Positions 1 to 10,861 are shown, counted from the stretch's first letter. The stretch is DNA of 64,000 nucleotides from Beaufortia kweichowensis (GCA_019155185.1 CM032815.1:10806001-10870000); one strand, 5' to 3'. The notes: generated by a model not told the origin, from the sequence alone. Translations and numbers: made by a program.

Positions 1-2043
1 GTCCCTCAAGTTTGTTTTTATAAATCTTTTTTATAACTCTTGCATTCTGTGAGAGTAGGAGCCTTTCCCATCCTCCTGCTTCATCTCTGTCTTTCCACTG
101 AACTGCAGCTTCCTGCCCAACGAGATGTTTTCGGAAGGTGTGTCTGAGTGTCTGTTTACAAAGAATATCTCTTTGGGTTTGAGACTTTGTAACTCTGCAG
201 ATCTTATACATGCACAGCTACATAACACACTAAAGAGAAAAAAGTAAAAAAAATATATTTTTTAGTGATAGCCATGAAAAAAACTAATTTTAATATATTT
301 ATTTTATGTTACTTATCCTCTTTCTGTTGCTTTCATTACTGTTGTTTACTCTAAAGTAAAGATAAGGAAATGTCTCAATTTTAGGGTTGTTTAATAGGCA
401 AGGTTTTAAAATAATACATTTTCACTGTCTTTTGTGTCACGGACCGCCAGGCTCTAACGCACCCAATCACAACGCTCACCCTCTCCCGAGTTCTAATCAC
501 CGTCACCTGATCCCTATCACCACATCGCCATAAAAGACACTCACCTTCCACCAGTCATTGTCCAGTCTCATTTGATGTTACACGGACTCACTTACCTGCT
601 AATGCTACCGTTGCTCTCCAGCGTCTTCTCTCCAGCGTCTTCTCTCCAGCGTCTTCTCTCCAGCGTCTTCTCTCCAGCGTCTTCTCTCCAGCGTCTTCTC
701 TCCAGCGTCTTCTCTCCAGCGTCTTCTCTCCAGCGTCTTCTCTCCAGCGTCTTCTCTCCAGCGTCTTCTCTCCAGCGTCTTCTCTCCAGCGTCTTCTCTC
801 CAGCGTCTTCTCTCCAGCGTCTTCTCTCCAGCGTCTTCCTCCAGCGTCTTCTCTCCAGCGTCTTCTCTCCAGCGTCTTCTCTCCAGCGTCTTCTCTCCAG
901 CGTCATCTTTTTCTCCAGCGTCTTGATCTTCCTCCATTGTCTCCCCAGTGGTCATCCTCCAGTGTTTCCTCGTCTCTGTGTTCCTGTCTTCCTGTAGTGT
1001 TCCAAGGACAGTATTGTTTACCTTCAGTTTTATTAACGTCTTTCTCTTTTGCTTTGTTCTGTTGTTAATAAATTACCGTTCCTGCCAGCCACTGACTCCG
1101 TCCCTTCTGTTCCGTAACACTTTGTTGATAACAACACACAAGTTTTAAGTCAGACAAAGCCTATTCTATTAACTCTATCACTTCATATCTGCTGTTCTTT
1201 CTCTTCATATCTATATCTACTTCTTAGTTTTTAAACATTTTTGATGAAATCTTTTCTATAACTTATGCTTAGGAAGTGGCGTACATATCTTTTAGGGTCT
1301 GTTTTGTGTGTACGCAATGGTTATAAATGAGGCCCGTGATCGCTGCCAGAATTGACTTGATAGGAGCAGTTGACAGACATGCCTGCAGTGTTGTTGAGCG
1401 AGTTAAAATAGGATTCCTACAAAACGCAGCGACTGAAAAGAAACCAAAATTATTTTTATATAAGCACCATTTTCACTGCCTTCGTTGGTTTTCAGCACCT
1501 GCTGAATCTGTTTTAAGTCAGACAAAGCCTATTTAATTAAATCTGCTCATTTTATTGCAGAATCACTTCATATCTGCTGTTCTTCCTCTTTATATCTATA
1601 TCTACTTCTTGGTTTATTAGCAGACTTAACTCAGAATCTAATGTTGTACATCAGGTGATATAGCCTGCCGCGATGATATTTCATAAAGACTGTGCAAAAT
1701 GGTAATAAAAACACAAAAAAAGACACTCACGTTAAGTATTTTTTCTGATTTAGTACAGAACAGGACTGATTGTTGAAAAATAATGTTTGTTATTTTACAT
1801 TTACATATCTGTGTACTATAACACAATAATTAGAAACAAAACAATGGAATTTGGCTAAAGCTCATGACATATATTCAGGTAAACTGTAGAACATTGTCAG
1901 GGAAAAGCTCGTGTGCAGCTCATGTGCAGCATGTATATCACATTGAAGAGTATTTTTTTGATTAATACTCATAATGAGGATTTAAAGTGATTTATATGTT
2001 TATTATAAAGGGATCTATGAGTAACAAGTCAATTATTCTGTCA
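1..2043. repeat. Tandem segmental duplication, copy A (about 2.04 kb)
   Basis: Position 1 matches position 2044, and the match continues nearly base for base for about 1.2 kb with scattered single-base changes and small indels, then more loosely to about 1450. The copy therefore starts at or before the window edge. It holds a 14-bp minisatellite, the sequence around TCAGACAAAGCCTATT, and an AT-rich tail (1540-2043) in which I see no gene. Part of its end is repeated again inside the copy: the TCACTTCATATCTGCTGTTC block occurs near 1181 and near 1562. The short open frames here are low-complexity or chance. Confidence 0.85.
614..915. repeat. 14-bp minisatellite, copy A
   Basis: About 21 units of CTCCAGCGTCTTCT stand in tandem, with a few degenerate units near 835 and after 905. 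Because 14 is not a multiple of 3, all three frames read the same 14-residue peptide, and neither strand contains a stop. This makes long open frames on both strands that should not be called genes. Confidence 0.95.
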
Positions 2044-3400
2044 GTCCCTCAAGTTTGTTTTTATAAATCTTTTTTATAACTCTTGCATTCTGTGAGAGTA
2101 GGAGCCTTTCCCATCCTCCTGCTTCATCTCTGTCTTTCCACTGAACTGCAGCTTCCTGCCCAATGAGATGTTTTCGGAAGGTGTGTCTGAGTGTCTGTTT
2201 ACAAAGAATATCTCTTTGGGTTTGAGACTTTGTAACTCTGCAGATCTTATACATGCACAGCTACATAACACACTAAAGAGAAAAAAGTAAAAAAAATATA
2301 TTTTTTAGTGATAGCCATGAAAAAAACTAATTTTAATATATTTATTTTATGTTACTTATCCTCTTTCTGTTGCTTTCATTACTGTTGTTTACTCTAAAGT
2401 AAAGATAAGGAAATGTCTCAATTTTAGGGTTGTTTAATAGGCAAGGTTTTAAAATAATACATTTTCACTGTCTTTGTGTCACGGACACGCCAGGCTCACA
2501 ACGCACCCAATCACAGCGCTCACCCTCTCCCGAGTTCTAATCACCGTCACCTGATCCCTATCACCACATCGCCATAAAAGACACTCACCTTCCACCAGTC
2601 ATTGTCCAGTCTCATTTGATGTTACACGGACTCACTTACCTGCTAATGCTACCGTTGCTCTCCAGCGTCTTCTCTCCAGCGTCTTCTCTCCAGCGTCTTC
2701 TCTCCAGCGTCTTCTCTCCAGCGTCTTCTCTCCAGCGTCTTCTCTCCAGCGTCTTCTCTCCAGCGTCTTCTCTCCAGCGTCTTCTCTCCAGCGTCTTCTC
2801 TCCAGCGTCTTCTCTCCAGCGTCTTCTCTCCAGCGTCTTCTCTCCAGCGTCTTCTCTCCAGCGTCTTCCCACGATCTTCCTCCATTGTCTCCCCAGTGGT
2901 CATCCTCCAGTGTTTCCTCGTCTCCTGTGTTCCTGTGTCTTCCTGTAGTGTTCCAAGGACAGTATTGTTTACCTTCAGTTTTATTAACGTCTTTCTCTTT
3001 TGTTTTGTTCTGTTGTTAATAAATTACCGTTCCTGCCAGCCATTGACTCCTCCCTTCTGTTCCGTAACACTTTGTTGATAACAACACACAAGATTTAAGT
3101 CAGACAAAGCCTATTCTATTAACTCTTATCACTTCATATCTGCTGTTCTTCCTCTTTATATCTATATCTTCTTAGTTTTTCCTTTTTGATGAAATCTTTT
3201 CTACTTATCTAGGAAGTTACATATCTTAGTCTTTTTGTGTATGCAATGGTTTTTTTAGGGCCCCTGACAGCTGAATTGACTTGAAAGGAGCAGCTGACAG
3301 ACATGCCTGCAAAATTATTGTTAAATGTTTTCGGATTCCTGCACGTGACTAAAAAGAAACCAAAACTCATTTTAATATAAGCTCCCCCCATTGTTTGGTA
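2044..3400. repeat. Tandem segmental duplication, copy B
   Basis: This is the second copy of the upstream unit, colinear with copy A from its first base. Similarity is very high to about 3120 and falls off by about 3400, where unique promoter-like sequence begins. Small deletions relative to copy A occur near 3170-3300. No coding gene is visible. Its end adjoins the TATA box and exon candidate at 3411-3473. Confidence 0.85.
2657..2871. repeat. 14-bp minisatellite, copy B
   Basis: This is the same CTCCAGCGTCTTCT unit as in copy A but with only about 15 units, so the array has changed length since the duplication. It is open in all frames on both strands and is not a gene. Confidence 0.95.
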
Positions 3401-3473
3401 ATGTCCTATGATATAAAAGAGAGAGGCTGGGGCTCATACACTATAGACATCAGAGCAGCATTTCATGTCCATG
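3356..3473 (+). promoter_or_regulatory. Candidate promoter with ISRE-like site, TATA box and first untranslated exon
   Basis: Positions 3356-3367 read GAAACCAAAACT, one mismatch from the interferon-stimulated response element core GAAANNGAAACT. A TATA box, ATATAAAAGA, lies at 3411-3420. About 20-50 bases further on is a short exon-like stretch ending ATG|GTAAGT at 3473/3474, a strong splice donor. The next downstream plus-strand gene is a VLIG/GVIN-type GTPase, a family whose mammalian members are interferon-induced, so this may be its promoter. The link is inference: the intron would be about 13.5 kb and full of transposons. The exon could instead belong to another or decayed transcript. Confidence 0.35.
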
Positions 3474-3708
3474 GTAAGTATTCATTATTATTTCATTTCT
3501 TTTCATCTATCTTTTCATGTAAATGCTGTATGTTAACAGAATACTACTTCACTCTTCACACTACATAGTTTACTAGCAACGTAAACAAATATAGAGAACA
3601 GGTGAATTTGAAAATGAATGGTTTTATAGAAGAATGGTTTTGTATGCGCACATCTCTGAATATTTAAATTTGCTTATTGAAATTAATTAGTAATCTTTAT
3701 TTTTAAAG

Positions 3709-3770
3709 TGTCTCCAAGGTGTTAAACAATGGAAGATTGGTCTGGTCTGTAGAGAGTCAACAACAGCACA
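3709..3770 (+). other. Candidate untranslated exon 2
   Basis: An acceptor (TTTTTAAAG, ending 3708) and a donor (GTGAGT at 3771) bound 62 bases. The only ATG, at 3729, runs into TAG after seven codons, so this would be leader sequence. It follows the exon candidate ending at 3473 after a 235-base intron. Both could form the 5' leader of the gvin-like gene. Confidence 0.3.
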
Positions 3771-3855
3771 GTGAGTATAATTACAATTTAATCATTTTAA
3801 AACAAAAAATAAACTGACAATTTGTATACAATAAATCACAATGTCTGGTTAAAAT

Positions 3856-4100
3856 TAGGGCTGCACGATATTGGAAAAAACAGACATTGCGATGTTTTTG
3901 TTTTCTACGATATATATTGCGATGTGTAGAAATGCAGGAGGACACTTCATTATCACACTAGGGAAATAACATGAGTGAAAAAATAAGTAATTTAACATTT
4001 TATTCAACAATTACAATCCTCTTTTTGAAAACAGTAGTAAACATCTTGCCACAAAATTTGAAAATGTTGGTTATGGTAAACACCAACACCTGAGTGGTTT
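3856..4100 (+). mobile_element. hAT-type transposon left end
   Basis: TAGGGCTGCACGAT at 3856-3869 begins a stretch rich in TTGCGATG and ATATATTGCGATG motifs, typical of a widespread fish hAT end. A matching inverted end occurs at 16826-16839 (ATCGTGCAGCACTA). No clear 8-bp target duplication is seen, so the pairing is not proved. Confidence 0.6.
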
Positions 4101-5021
4101 ATGTAACCCTTTTGTTGGACACTTAAATAATCAATTGGCGTGCAGGAGACTGGGGTCCCAGCTAAAAGATGAAGAATTATGCTGGAAATTCACCTTGGGT
4201 GTCGATAAACCATAAAATAACACCATGAAAGTGCATTTGAGATTACTACAAAAACAAATGTTAATTTCACATAGTCAATATGAAAGGGAAAATAAATAAA
4301 AAGAAAACAATCAAAAGGTAAATGTTTAGCATGAAAACTTCCCAAATAATTTTGTGTCTTTTTAAACTGTAGTTAACCTTGTTGGCATTAACAAACAATA
4401 AACTGAAACAAAATACGTCAATTACCTTCACACTAAGGCTAAATCTAACACAAAGACTCACTCGGTTTGACTCTTTCAAAGTGATTCAGTATGTTCACTC
4501 ACCTCAATAAAACCGACGGAGTGAATCGCCAAAGTTGATTCAATTGAACAGTTTTGACTTAACAAGGAGAATTAACTGAATCAACTTTCAATATTTTACC
4601 AATACACAACATTTGAACAATTCACTTTAATGAGTAACAAATATAAACAAAGAAAATAAAATACCCGGGGTTGGGGCCCTTTAACGTTGGTGTTAGTCCT
4701 GATTAGGGATTGGTACCTAAACCCGGTATTAAACTAGCCCCGGTGCTAAATGATGAAAGACCGAAGTATCGATAAGCTCTGACGCTATCAGTTCTGCTTT
4801 CGGTACTAAAGAGATTAAGAAAATACATGTCCTGTTTATTAATGCTAAATAAACGTTATCATGCGCATTTTAACTGTCCAACCATTTCTAATTTACGATA
4901 ATAGTCTATTTAGACATTTACCTGCATTTTATCCATCATGCGCGAAATGTCCCTGTCTGTCCCTGAGTACACTGAGTGCGCGCGCACGCACACAACACGA
5001 AAGCTCGCGCTTAATAGAGTG
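4101..5021. other. AT-rich intronic or intergenic sequence with a possible second transposon end
   Basis: No gene is seen here. Around 4705-4815 the motifs GGTACCTAAACCCGGTATT, AGTATCGATAAGC and TTTCGGTACTAAAG look like the terminal region of the hAT family whose BED-finger remnant follows at 5022. A minus-strand open frame (4267-4479) is hydrophobic and AT-driven and is probably chance. Confidence 0.4.
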
Positions 5022-5259
5022 ATGATGGCGGAGAGAAGCAAACGGTGTAAAGTATGTTTACATTTCACTCGAGTGGATGCAGACAATGATCGTTACAACA
5101 CGTGCAACAAGATTTTTAGCTTGTAAGGGCGGAAACACAAGCAATCCGTCAAAACATCTTTCAAAAGTTCATCATGTGCGGACAGAGAAAGTTTTCGACT
5201 GCCTAGTTAGTTCATCATCCACCTCTTCAGGTAAATGTGCTAGCAGTCTTCCCAAATAA
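5022..5259 (+). pseudogene. hAT transposase N-terminal BED zinc finger, broken
   Basis: From the ATG at 5022 the frame gives a BED-finger start (LHFTRVDADN, then NTCNKIF) and stops at 5124-5126. The finger continues in another frame (KGGNTSNPSKHLSKVHHV) to about 5259, so one indel separates the halves. The first Cys of the expected C-x2-C pair reads Tyr. Only the DNA-binding N terminus remains; the catalytic part is missing. The sequence is typical of ZBED-like hAT transposases. Confidence 0.75.
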
Positions 5260-5424
5260 CAACGACATAAGCATCCTATAAGGTCTCTCTAAATTAGTAT
5301 TTAATAATTTAATAAATACATCAAGTTCAGTTAAATTATGAATAACCTATGCATTTTTTCTGCAGTAAGCTAAATAAATCATAGACATTAAAAATGCCTT
5401 TACAGTACTGCATTTACAAATAGA

Positions 5425-6105
5425 TGAATAAGAATAAACTATGCTTATTAAGAAATGATAAAGTAGAAATGACCTAATAATAAATTTGTAGTGATGAAAT
5501 ACATACACTTAAATGTTGTTGTGTACATTGCAAGTAGTTTCAGACATGTATAAGTTTTAAGCCCAGTTCTTCTGCAGTCTACCTGCCCCAACTGTGCTGC
5601 TTTAAAGCACTGGACATTCTTTTACAAAAGAAATTATTTATTTGATTTATTTTGTTTGTATAATATATAGGGATGGGTATCGTTAAGGTTTTAACGGTAT
5701 TACTACTTTTATCGATACCACTTATCGATCCGGTACTTTAACGGTACTCTTATCGGTACTTTTTGTTGTGTTTTTAATAAAAAAACAAAAACAAATTGAG
5801 AACAGAATTAACACTTTATTTTTTAAATGTAAAATAAAATAATTATCTATAGCCTAACAAACAGCAATGTTTGAGCAAATATATATTATACAAACAAAAT
5901 AAATCAAATAAATAATTTCTTTTGTAAAAGAATGTCCAGTGCTTTAAAGCAGCACAGTTGGGGCAGGTAGACTGCAAAAGAACTGGACTTAAAAGTTACA
6001 CATGTCTGAAACTACTTGCAATGTACACTAGAAAATTAAAGTGTATGTATTTCATCACTACAAATTCATTATTAGGTCATTTCTAACTCATATTTTTATT
6101 CTTCT
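5425..6105. repeat. Large imperfect palindrome (about 240-bp arms, about 210-bp loop)
   Basis: Sequence from about 5425 to 5668 reappears as its reverse complement at 5880-6105. The best-matched part surrounds AGCACTGGACATTC (left) and GAATGTCCAGTGCT (right), with small gaps elsewhere. The loop contains GGGTATCGTTAAGG and several CGGTAC and TATCGAT motifs, like hAT terminal DNA. The structure suggests two copies of one hAT end joined head to head. Confidence 0.8.
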
Positions 6106-6904
6106 CTCCGTTTCAACTTTTTCTAATGCTAAACTGTATGCATGTGTGTGTATATATGTGTTTAGGTTAGGATAGTATTTGTTCAGTCTAGTGAAAAAAG
6201 TCTTGTTTATATCACACATGATGTTGTTTGTAGTTCATGCTCATAATCCGGAGTCCCTAATCATGTCGATTATCGCTACATGCTCTTAATCATTTAGTAT
6301 TTCCCTAAATCAAGTATTTCATCCGAATACTTGGAATCTATCATAATCAATAATAAATATTTCCCCGTTGGGGTCATATTTGTTTCCCCTACCGAGGGGA
6401 TGGTGGAGAATATTTTAACTATTATCTTTGAGCAAAGCTCATTATAATTCTTACTTCTTTTGGTGGAAAATGCAACAGTGTTTAAATAATACTGTTCCCC
6501 ACAGAATCGCTACAGTTCTCATTGGCCAAATGTTCATTCAAACACAGTTCAACATGTGAAAACATTCATAGGTTTCATCATCACAATATATTAACAATAT
6601 ACAGCAACATAACCACTTTACTTTAAATGATTTTTGAAAAGAAACAATACAAAATAAAATACATACGAACAAGTGTTTACCATGTTTAATATAAATTACC
6701 ATTTTTTACATTTATAAAATAAGTATTTGTTATAAAACAAATAAATTATAATAAGTCAAACTTAACTTGTAATAATAAACATTTTACTTATGTTATACTA
6801 TTTATACTATTTATCAAGAGAACTATTTTACTTTTCTTTGCAACAGTGCTAAAATAAAACAAGTGTTGGCCAGTATACCAAATAAAGATTAAATGTAGTT
6901 TATT
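6106..6904. other. No gene seen
   Basis: This is AT-rich sequence with stop codons in all frames. I see no clear repeat boundary, RNA gene or conserved block. Confidence 0.6.
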
Positions 6905-7140
6905 TAACAAAGTTCGGGAGGAGCATGGTCATGTAATCCAACCAATCAGCGTAGAGAGGTCTCTATATATATAGCCGTCCCTCTCCGCTGTCCCGTGACA
7001 GTTTTTTGCAGCATCACTCCTCTCCCTCCCCATCGCCTCTCTCGCCACTGTATCTATCCCAGTTAAGAAAGGGGGGAGGACTCTGGGTTCGGGCTAAAAT
7101 TCTGAGCTCCGAGCCCCTCCCCTCGGACAGCACGCCAAAT
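6905..7140 (+). promoter_or_regulatory. GC-richer promoter-like segment, possible LTR or transposon promoter
   Basis: This segment stands out in base composition. It has a CCAAT box (ACCAATCAGCG near 6949), a TATA-like run (TCTATATATATAG near 6961) and about 60 bases of C/T-rich DNA after it, then a GC-rich block ending near CACGCCAAATATGC. No long open frame follows. It could be a solo LTR or the promoter of a transposon. I could not define flanking repeats. Confidence 0.3.
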
Positions 7141-7167
7141 ATGCTTTGTTTTATATCTGATTTTATG

Positions 7168-7579
7168 TTAATGTGAACTCGTAAAATGAAACAAAAATAA
7201 ATCAGGTCTCTTTCTTACAAATGTTGCATATAGTAAATGTAAATATTTAAACCATTTTGACTTTATCATAATACCATTTTGACGTAAGCTTTGACTTTGA
7301 CTTAAGCTACTGTATGTATCAATTTGCTCACTCAAGATCAGAGGTTTTTGGCAAAGAATACACGTCGAACACTGGCATGTTATTATGTTGCTGCTTGCAC
7401 TGAAAAGCCTCTCAGATTGGGAATTTTTAGCGGGGATAGAAAGGTATTTGTAGGCAATTTTGGCGAGTTGTGGAAAGCTTACTCTTTCTGTAGCCAAAAT
7501 ATTTCCATATTACTGATGTTGCGTTTCTTTTTGCGACCAAATCTTCCATTTCTGTGCTTTTCTCCTGTTCCGCACTCAT
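7168..7579 (-). pseudogene. Internally deleted hAT transposase (N and C ends fused)
   Basis: Read on the minus strand from an ATG at 7579, the frame gives a BED-finger beginning that includes ATSVIWKYFGY. Near 7490 the sequence switches frame to the hAT C-terminal dimerisation region (FPQLAKIAYKYLSIPA, then SERLFSASSNII), which decays after about 60 residues. The whole catalytic core is missing. The element cannot encode an active transposase but could be mobilised in trans if it kept its ends. Confidence 0.75.
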
Positions 7580-7854
7580 TTTGTTGTGTGAACCCAGCGC
7601 CTGTCACCTGCCGCCTGCGAGCCACAAAACGTGACACCTCAAACATGTGCTTTGTAAAATGTTTTTAAAGAACAAATTATCAGAAATAATCAGATTGAAT
7701 GGGTTGGGTCAAATATAGAATTGTGCGTGTTTTTCATTTTGGCCTGGCATTAAACACAAAAATATGCATGTTTTGCCCTATCGCACCTCCTGCGATGTGA
7801 CACCATAACAAAATCGCACAAATGCTCCCAAATATATTCTATAGTCGCACAGCA

Positions 7855-8177
7855 TAAAGGTATAGTTTAACCAAAAATGTAACTTTTGTCATCATTTAGT
7901 CACCCTTGAGTTGTTCGGAACCTTTATAAATTTCTTTGGTGTGGTGAACATAAATGAAGATATTTTGAAGAATGTTTGTAATAAAACAGTTTTTGGAAAC
8001 TATTGACTTCCACAGTATTTTTAGTATTCCCAAAGCAGCTTAGTTTGGAACTTTCTTCAAATTATCTTCCTTTGTTTTCAGCATAATAAAGACATTTATA
8101 CAGGCTAGAACAACACGAAGGTGACTAAATGATGACAAAATTGTCATCTTAGTGTGAACTATCCCTTTAAATTTTGG
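7855..8177. mobile_element. Short inverted-repeat DNA element (MITE), cyprinid type
   Basis: It starts AAAGGTATAGTTTAACC and ends GAACTATCCCTTTAA, imperfect inverted repeats. Inside are the hallmark phrases GAAGATATTTTGAAGAATG and TTGACTTCCACAGT. Partial copies of the same family occur near 28390, 29580, 33335, 36413 and 58780. It is non-autonomous and has no coding capacity. Confidence 0.8.
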
Positions 8178-8341
8178 GAGCATATGTAAAAATGGTTCGA
8201 GTCCCGCCATGCCTTGGTCTTCTCTGACTGGTGACAGTCTTGGGAAATGTAGTGGGCGTGGTCAGCATCTGACTCTAACCACCCGAGTCAGTTTTTTGTT
8301 CCCTGCGTCAGCGTTGCGATGCTGTGGACAAAGCCTTATTA

Positions 8342-8496
8342 ATGGACGCCCCGCTTTCTCCCGAGGGCCTCTTTGGCGACGCGGTAAATACCGTAGTCGA
8401 GAGGTTCCGGGAGTCTAAACGACAAGCGGCGGCGTTTCAGCAGTTCCTCTCTCGTCGTCGCTGGGGCTGCTGGGCGGGAGCAGCCCCAGTCGTCTA
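8342..8496 (+). pseudogene. DIRS gag-like fragment
   Basis: ATG at 8342 begins a 51-codon frame, MDAPLSPEGLFGDAV and onward, with Arg-rich residues before TAG at 8494. The phrase LS(P/K)xGLFGDAV is typical of DIRS gag proteins in fish. The rest of gag (8497-8930) survives only as short frames broken by stops. Confidence 0.6.
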
Positions 8497-8931
8497 GTTC
8501 CTCGTACTGAGGTCGGCAGAAAGAGAGTGTGTGCTCGCGAAGCCCAGCTGCAGCGCCAGTGGGGCTCTGGCCGGCACTCTTGGCCTTCGCAGCCAAAGAC
8601 GGATCTGACTTCTGCGGGGTCAGGATGCCCTCGCCAAGTGGGTTGGAAAGCACCTCACCACACGGCGCCCAGCTCTTCCCGGTACCCTCAGAAAGAGGCT
8701 CTGGTTTGTCCCCACGCTCTGCTTTAGGGCACAGCGGCCTCTGGGTACAAAACGGTGTGCAAAACATCGCACCCTCTCGAGTTTATCCCTGCCAGTACAA
8801 CCCCGGGTCTCGAGTTAATGCAAAGCATAAGACCAGACACCAGCCTCATAAATTATATGGCAGTGTGGAAGGTTCTGCCAAATATCTCTCACTGGGTTCT
8901 GTAAATAGTAGAACACAGCTACACGATTCAG

Positions 8932-9216
8932 TTCGGGCGAAGTCCGCCTGTGTTCAAGGGGATATTATCCACCGTGGTGGGCTCCGATCAATCTCTGGTC
9001 ATGGAACGCGAAGTGCAAACACTCCTGGCAAAGGGGGCTATAAAGATTCCTTTCCTTCCAGAAAGAGAGGCTGGGTTTTACAGCCGTTACTTCAGCGTTC
9101 CGAAAAAGGATGGAGGCTTGCGCCCTATTCTAGATCTGTGTACGTTGAACCATTCAGTAAAGAAACTGAAGTTCAAGATGCTTACACTAAGACAGATCGT
9201 GACTCAAACATACACT
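8932..9216 (+). pseudogene. DIRS reverse transcriptase, N-terminal part only
   Basis: The frame through 8950-9216 shows ILSTVVGSDQ, then EREVQTLLAKGAIK and FYSRYFSVPKKDGGLRPILD, which is the opening of a DIRS reverse transcriptase. After KFKMLTLRQIVTQ the palm, including the catalytic aspartates, is absent. Sequence jumps to RNase H-like DNA in another frame near 9217. Confidence 0.8.
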
Positions 9217-9868
9217 CTATTCAGGCAGCTGTGTTGGTCGAGACACACAACACCTCTGTGGTTGCCTACATCAACCATCAGGGGGGTCTGCGGTCGCGCC
9301 CATTATACAAACTGTCACACCAGATCCTGCTGTGATCCCAAGGGAAGCTACTCTCTATCAGAGCAGCGTACATCCCGGGACAGTTGCATGTGAGAGCGGA
9401 CGCCCTGTCGAGACAGGCCGAGGCCAGGGGAATGGAGACTTCACCCAGAGGTGGTGAGATTAGTCTGGGATATTTTTCTCCCAGCAGAAGTGGCCCTTTT
9501 TGCGTCTCTAGAGATGACGCACTGTCCATTGTGGTTCTCCCTAACGCCTCCAGACCCATTGGGGTTGGATGCTCTAGTACATCTGTGGCCGAGGCTACGC
9601 AAGTATGCTTTTCCCCTGATCGCTCTGCTCCCGGGAGTTCTGGAGAGGGTGCGCCAGGACGGGGTTCGCCTGTTGCACCTCTATGGCCGGCCCGAGTATG
9701 GTTCTCGGACCTAACTGCACACCTAGACGGCACCCCTGTGCAGCTGCCGTTCAGGAGAGATCTCCTGTCTGTAGCGCAAGGCTCGATCCTTCACCCTTGC
9801 CCAGAGATGTGGAAACTGTGGGTCTGGCCTCTGAGGGGCCTGACTCATACACATGGGTCTCTTGACTG
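9217..9868 (+). pseudogene. DIRS RNase H and downstream region, frameshifted
   Basis: Pieces in different frames align in order with the second half of DIRS pol: NTSVVAYINHQGGLRSRPL near 9260, HVRADALSRQ near 9387, PLWFSLTPPDPLGLDAL near 9525, LLPGVLERVRQDGV near 9630, and FRRDLLSVAQGSILHP with WKLWVWPLRG to 9844. Stops and indels separate them. Confidence 0.75.
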
Positions 9869-9871
9869 AGG

Positions 9872-10839
9872 TTGTACACCATTCTAAACTCCAGAGCTCC
9901 CTCCATGAGGAAACTCCACGAGCGGGAAGTATTTACTTCCTGGTGTTCAGGTCGAAGTCGAGATCCAGTTAACTGTCTGGTTAGCACAGTGCTAGAGTTC
10001 TTGCAAGATCACTTGTCGTCAGGGCTGATGCCCTCAACTATTAAGGTTTATGTGGCAGCTATTTCTGCCTACCATACTCCTATCAATGGCCAGTCTGTGG
10101 GTCGAGACCCACTGGTGATACGCTTCCTCCGTGACACACTGAGGCTAAGACCGGCATTGCACGGCAGAGTCCCGGCTTGGGACCTGGCGATGGTACTACA
10201 GGGGTTGTCGGTTGCACCGTTCAAACCCATTGAGGCCGTCTCGGCCAAATTTCTCACCATCAAGACAACGTTCTTGTTGGCTATTTCTTCTCTGAAGAGA
10301 GTTGGGGACCTCCAAGCTCTCTCAGTCTCTCCTTCATGCCTGGAATTTGCACCAGGCATGGTTAAGGCTTTTCTTTACCCAAGGCAGGGTTATGTGCCTA
10401 AAGTACCTACCAATGTGCCGAGGCCCATTACGTTGCAGGCCTTCTGTCCTCCTCCCTTCAGGAATTCGGACCAGGAAAGATCTAACTTGGTGTATCCAGT
10501 GTGAGCACCTATTTTCACAGAACTGCTTCGTGGAGGAAATCCGAGCAGTTGTTTGTATGTTTTGGGCCGCTCAGCAAAGGGTTGCCGGCGACCAAACAGA
10601 CTCTTAGCAGGTGGATAGTCGAAGCTATCTCACTAGCTTATCAAGTCTCTGGACAGTCATCTCCACTCACTGTCAGAGCTCATTCTACTCGGGGTATGGC
10701 TGCCTCTAAGGCCTTAGGGTCAGGGGCTACGCTTGAGGATGTGTGTAATGCGGCTGGCTGGGCTTTGCCGCTCACATTCGTGCGTTTCTATGATTTGGAT
10801 CTGGCTTCAACGTTAGGGTCCCATGTACTAGTGCCCTAG
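9872..10839 (+). pseudogene. DIRS tyrosine recombinase (one frameshift near 10500)
   Basis: The first frame (to 10504) holds the N-terminal SAM-like part (STIKVYVAAISAYH) and the first catalytic Arg region (ISSLKRVGDLQALS). The second frame (from 10501) holds SEQLFVCFGPLSKGLP, the H-x-x-R box HSTRG at 10681, and the catalytic Tyr in FVRFYDLD near 10795. All signature regions are present; a single shift near 10500 breaks the protein. This is the best preserved part of the element. Confidence 0.8.
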
Positions 10840-10861
10840 TGGGCCTATGATGAATATAATA

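Noticed and set aside
572..997. Long open frames on both strands over the minisatellite
   Set aside because: They come from a stop-free 14-bp tandem repeat and show no domain or normal composition.
8194..8204. tRNA B-box-like GGTTCGAGTCC
   Set aside because: No A-box or cloverleaf can be built upstream, so it is not a tRNA gene. At most it is a SINE scrap next to the DIRS element.
8339..8767. Minus-strand 142-codon frame
   Set aside because: It lies antisense to the DIRS gag remnant, which has family motifs on the plus strand.
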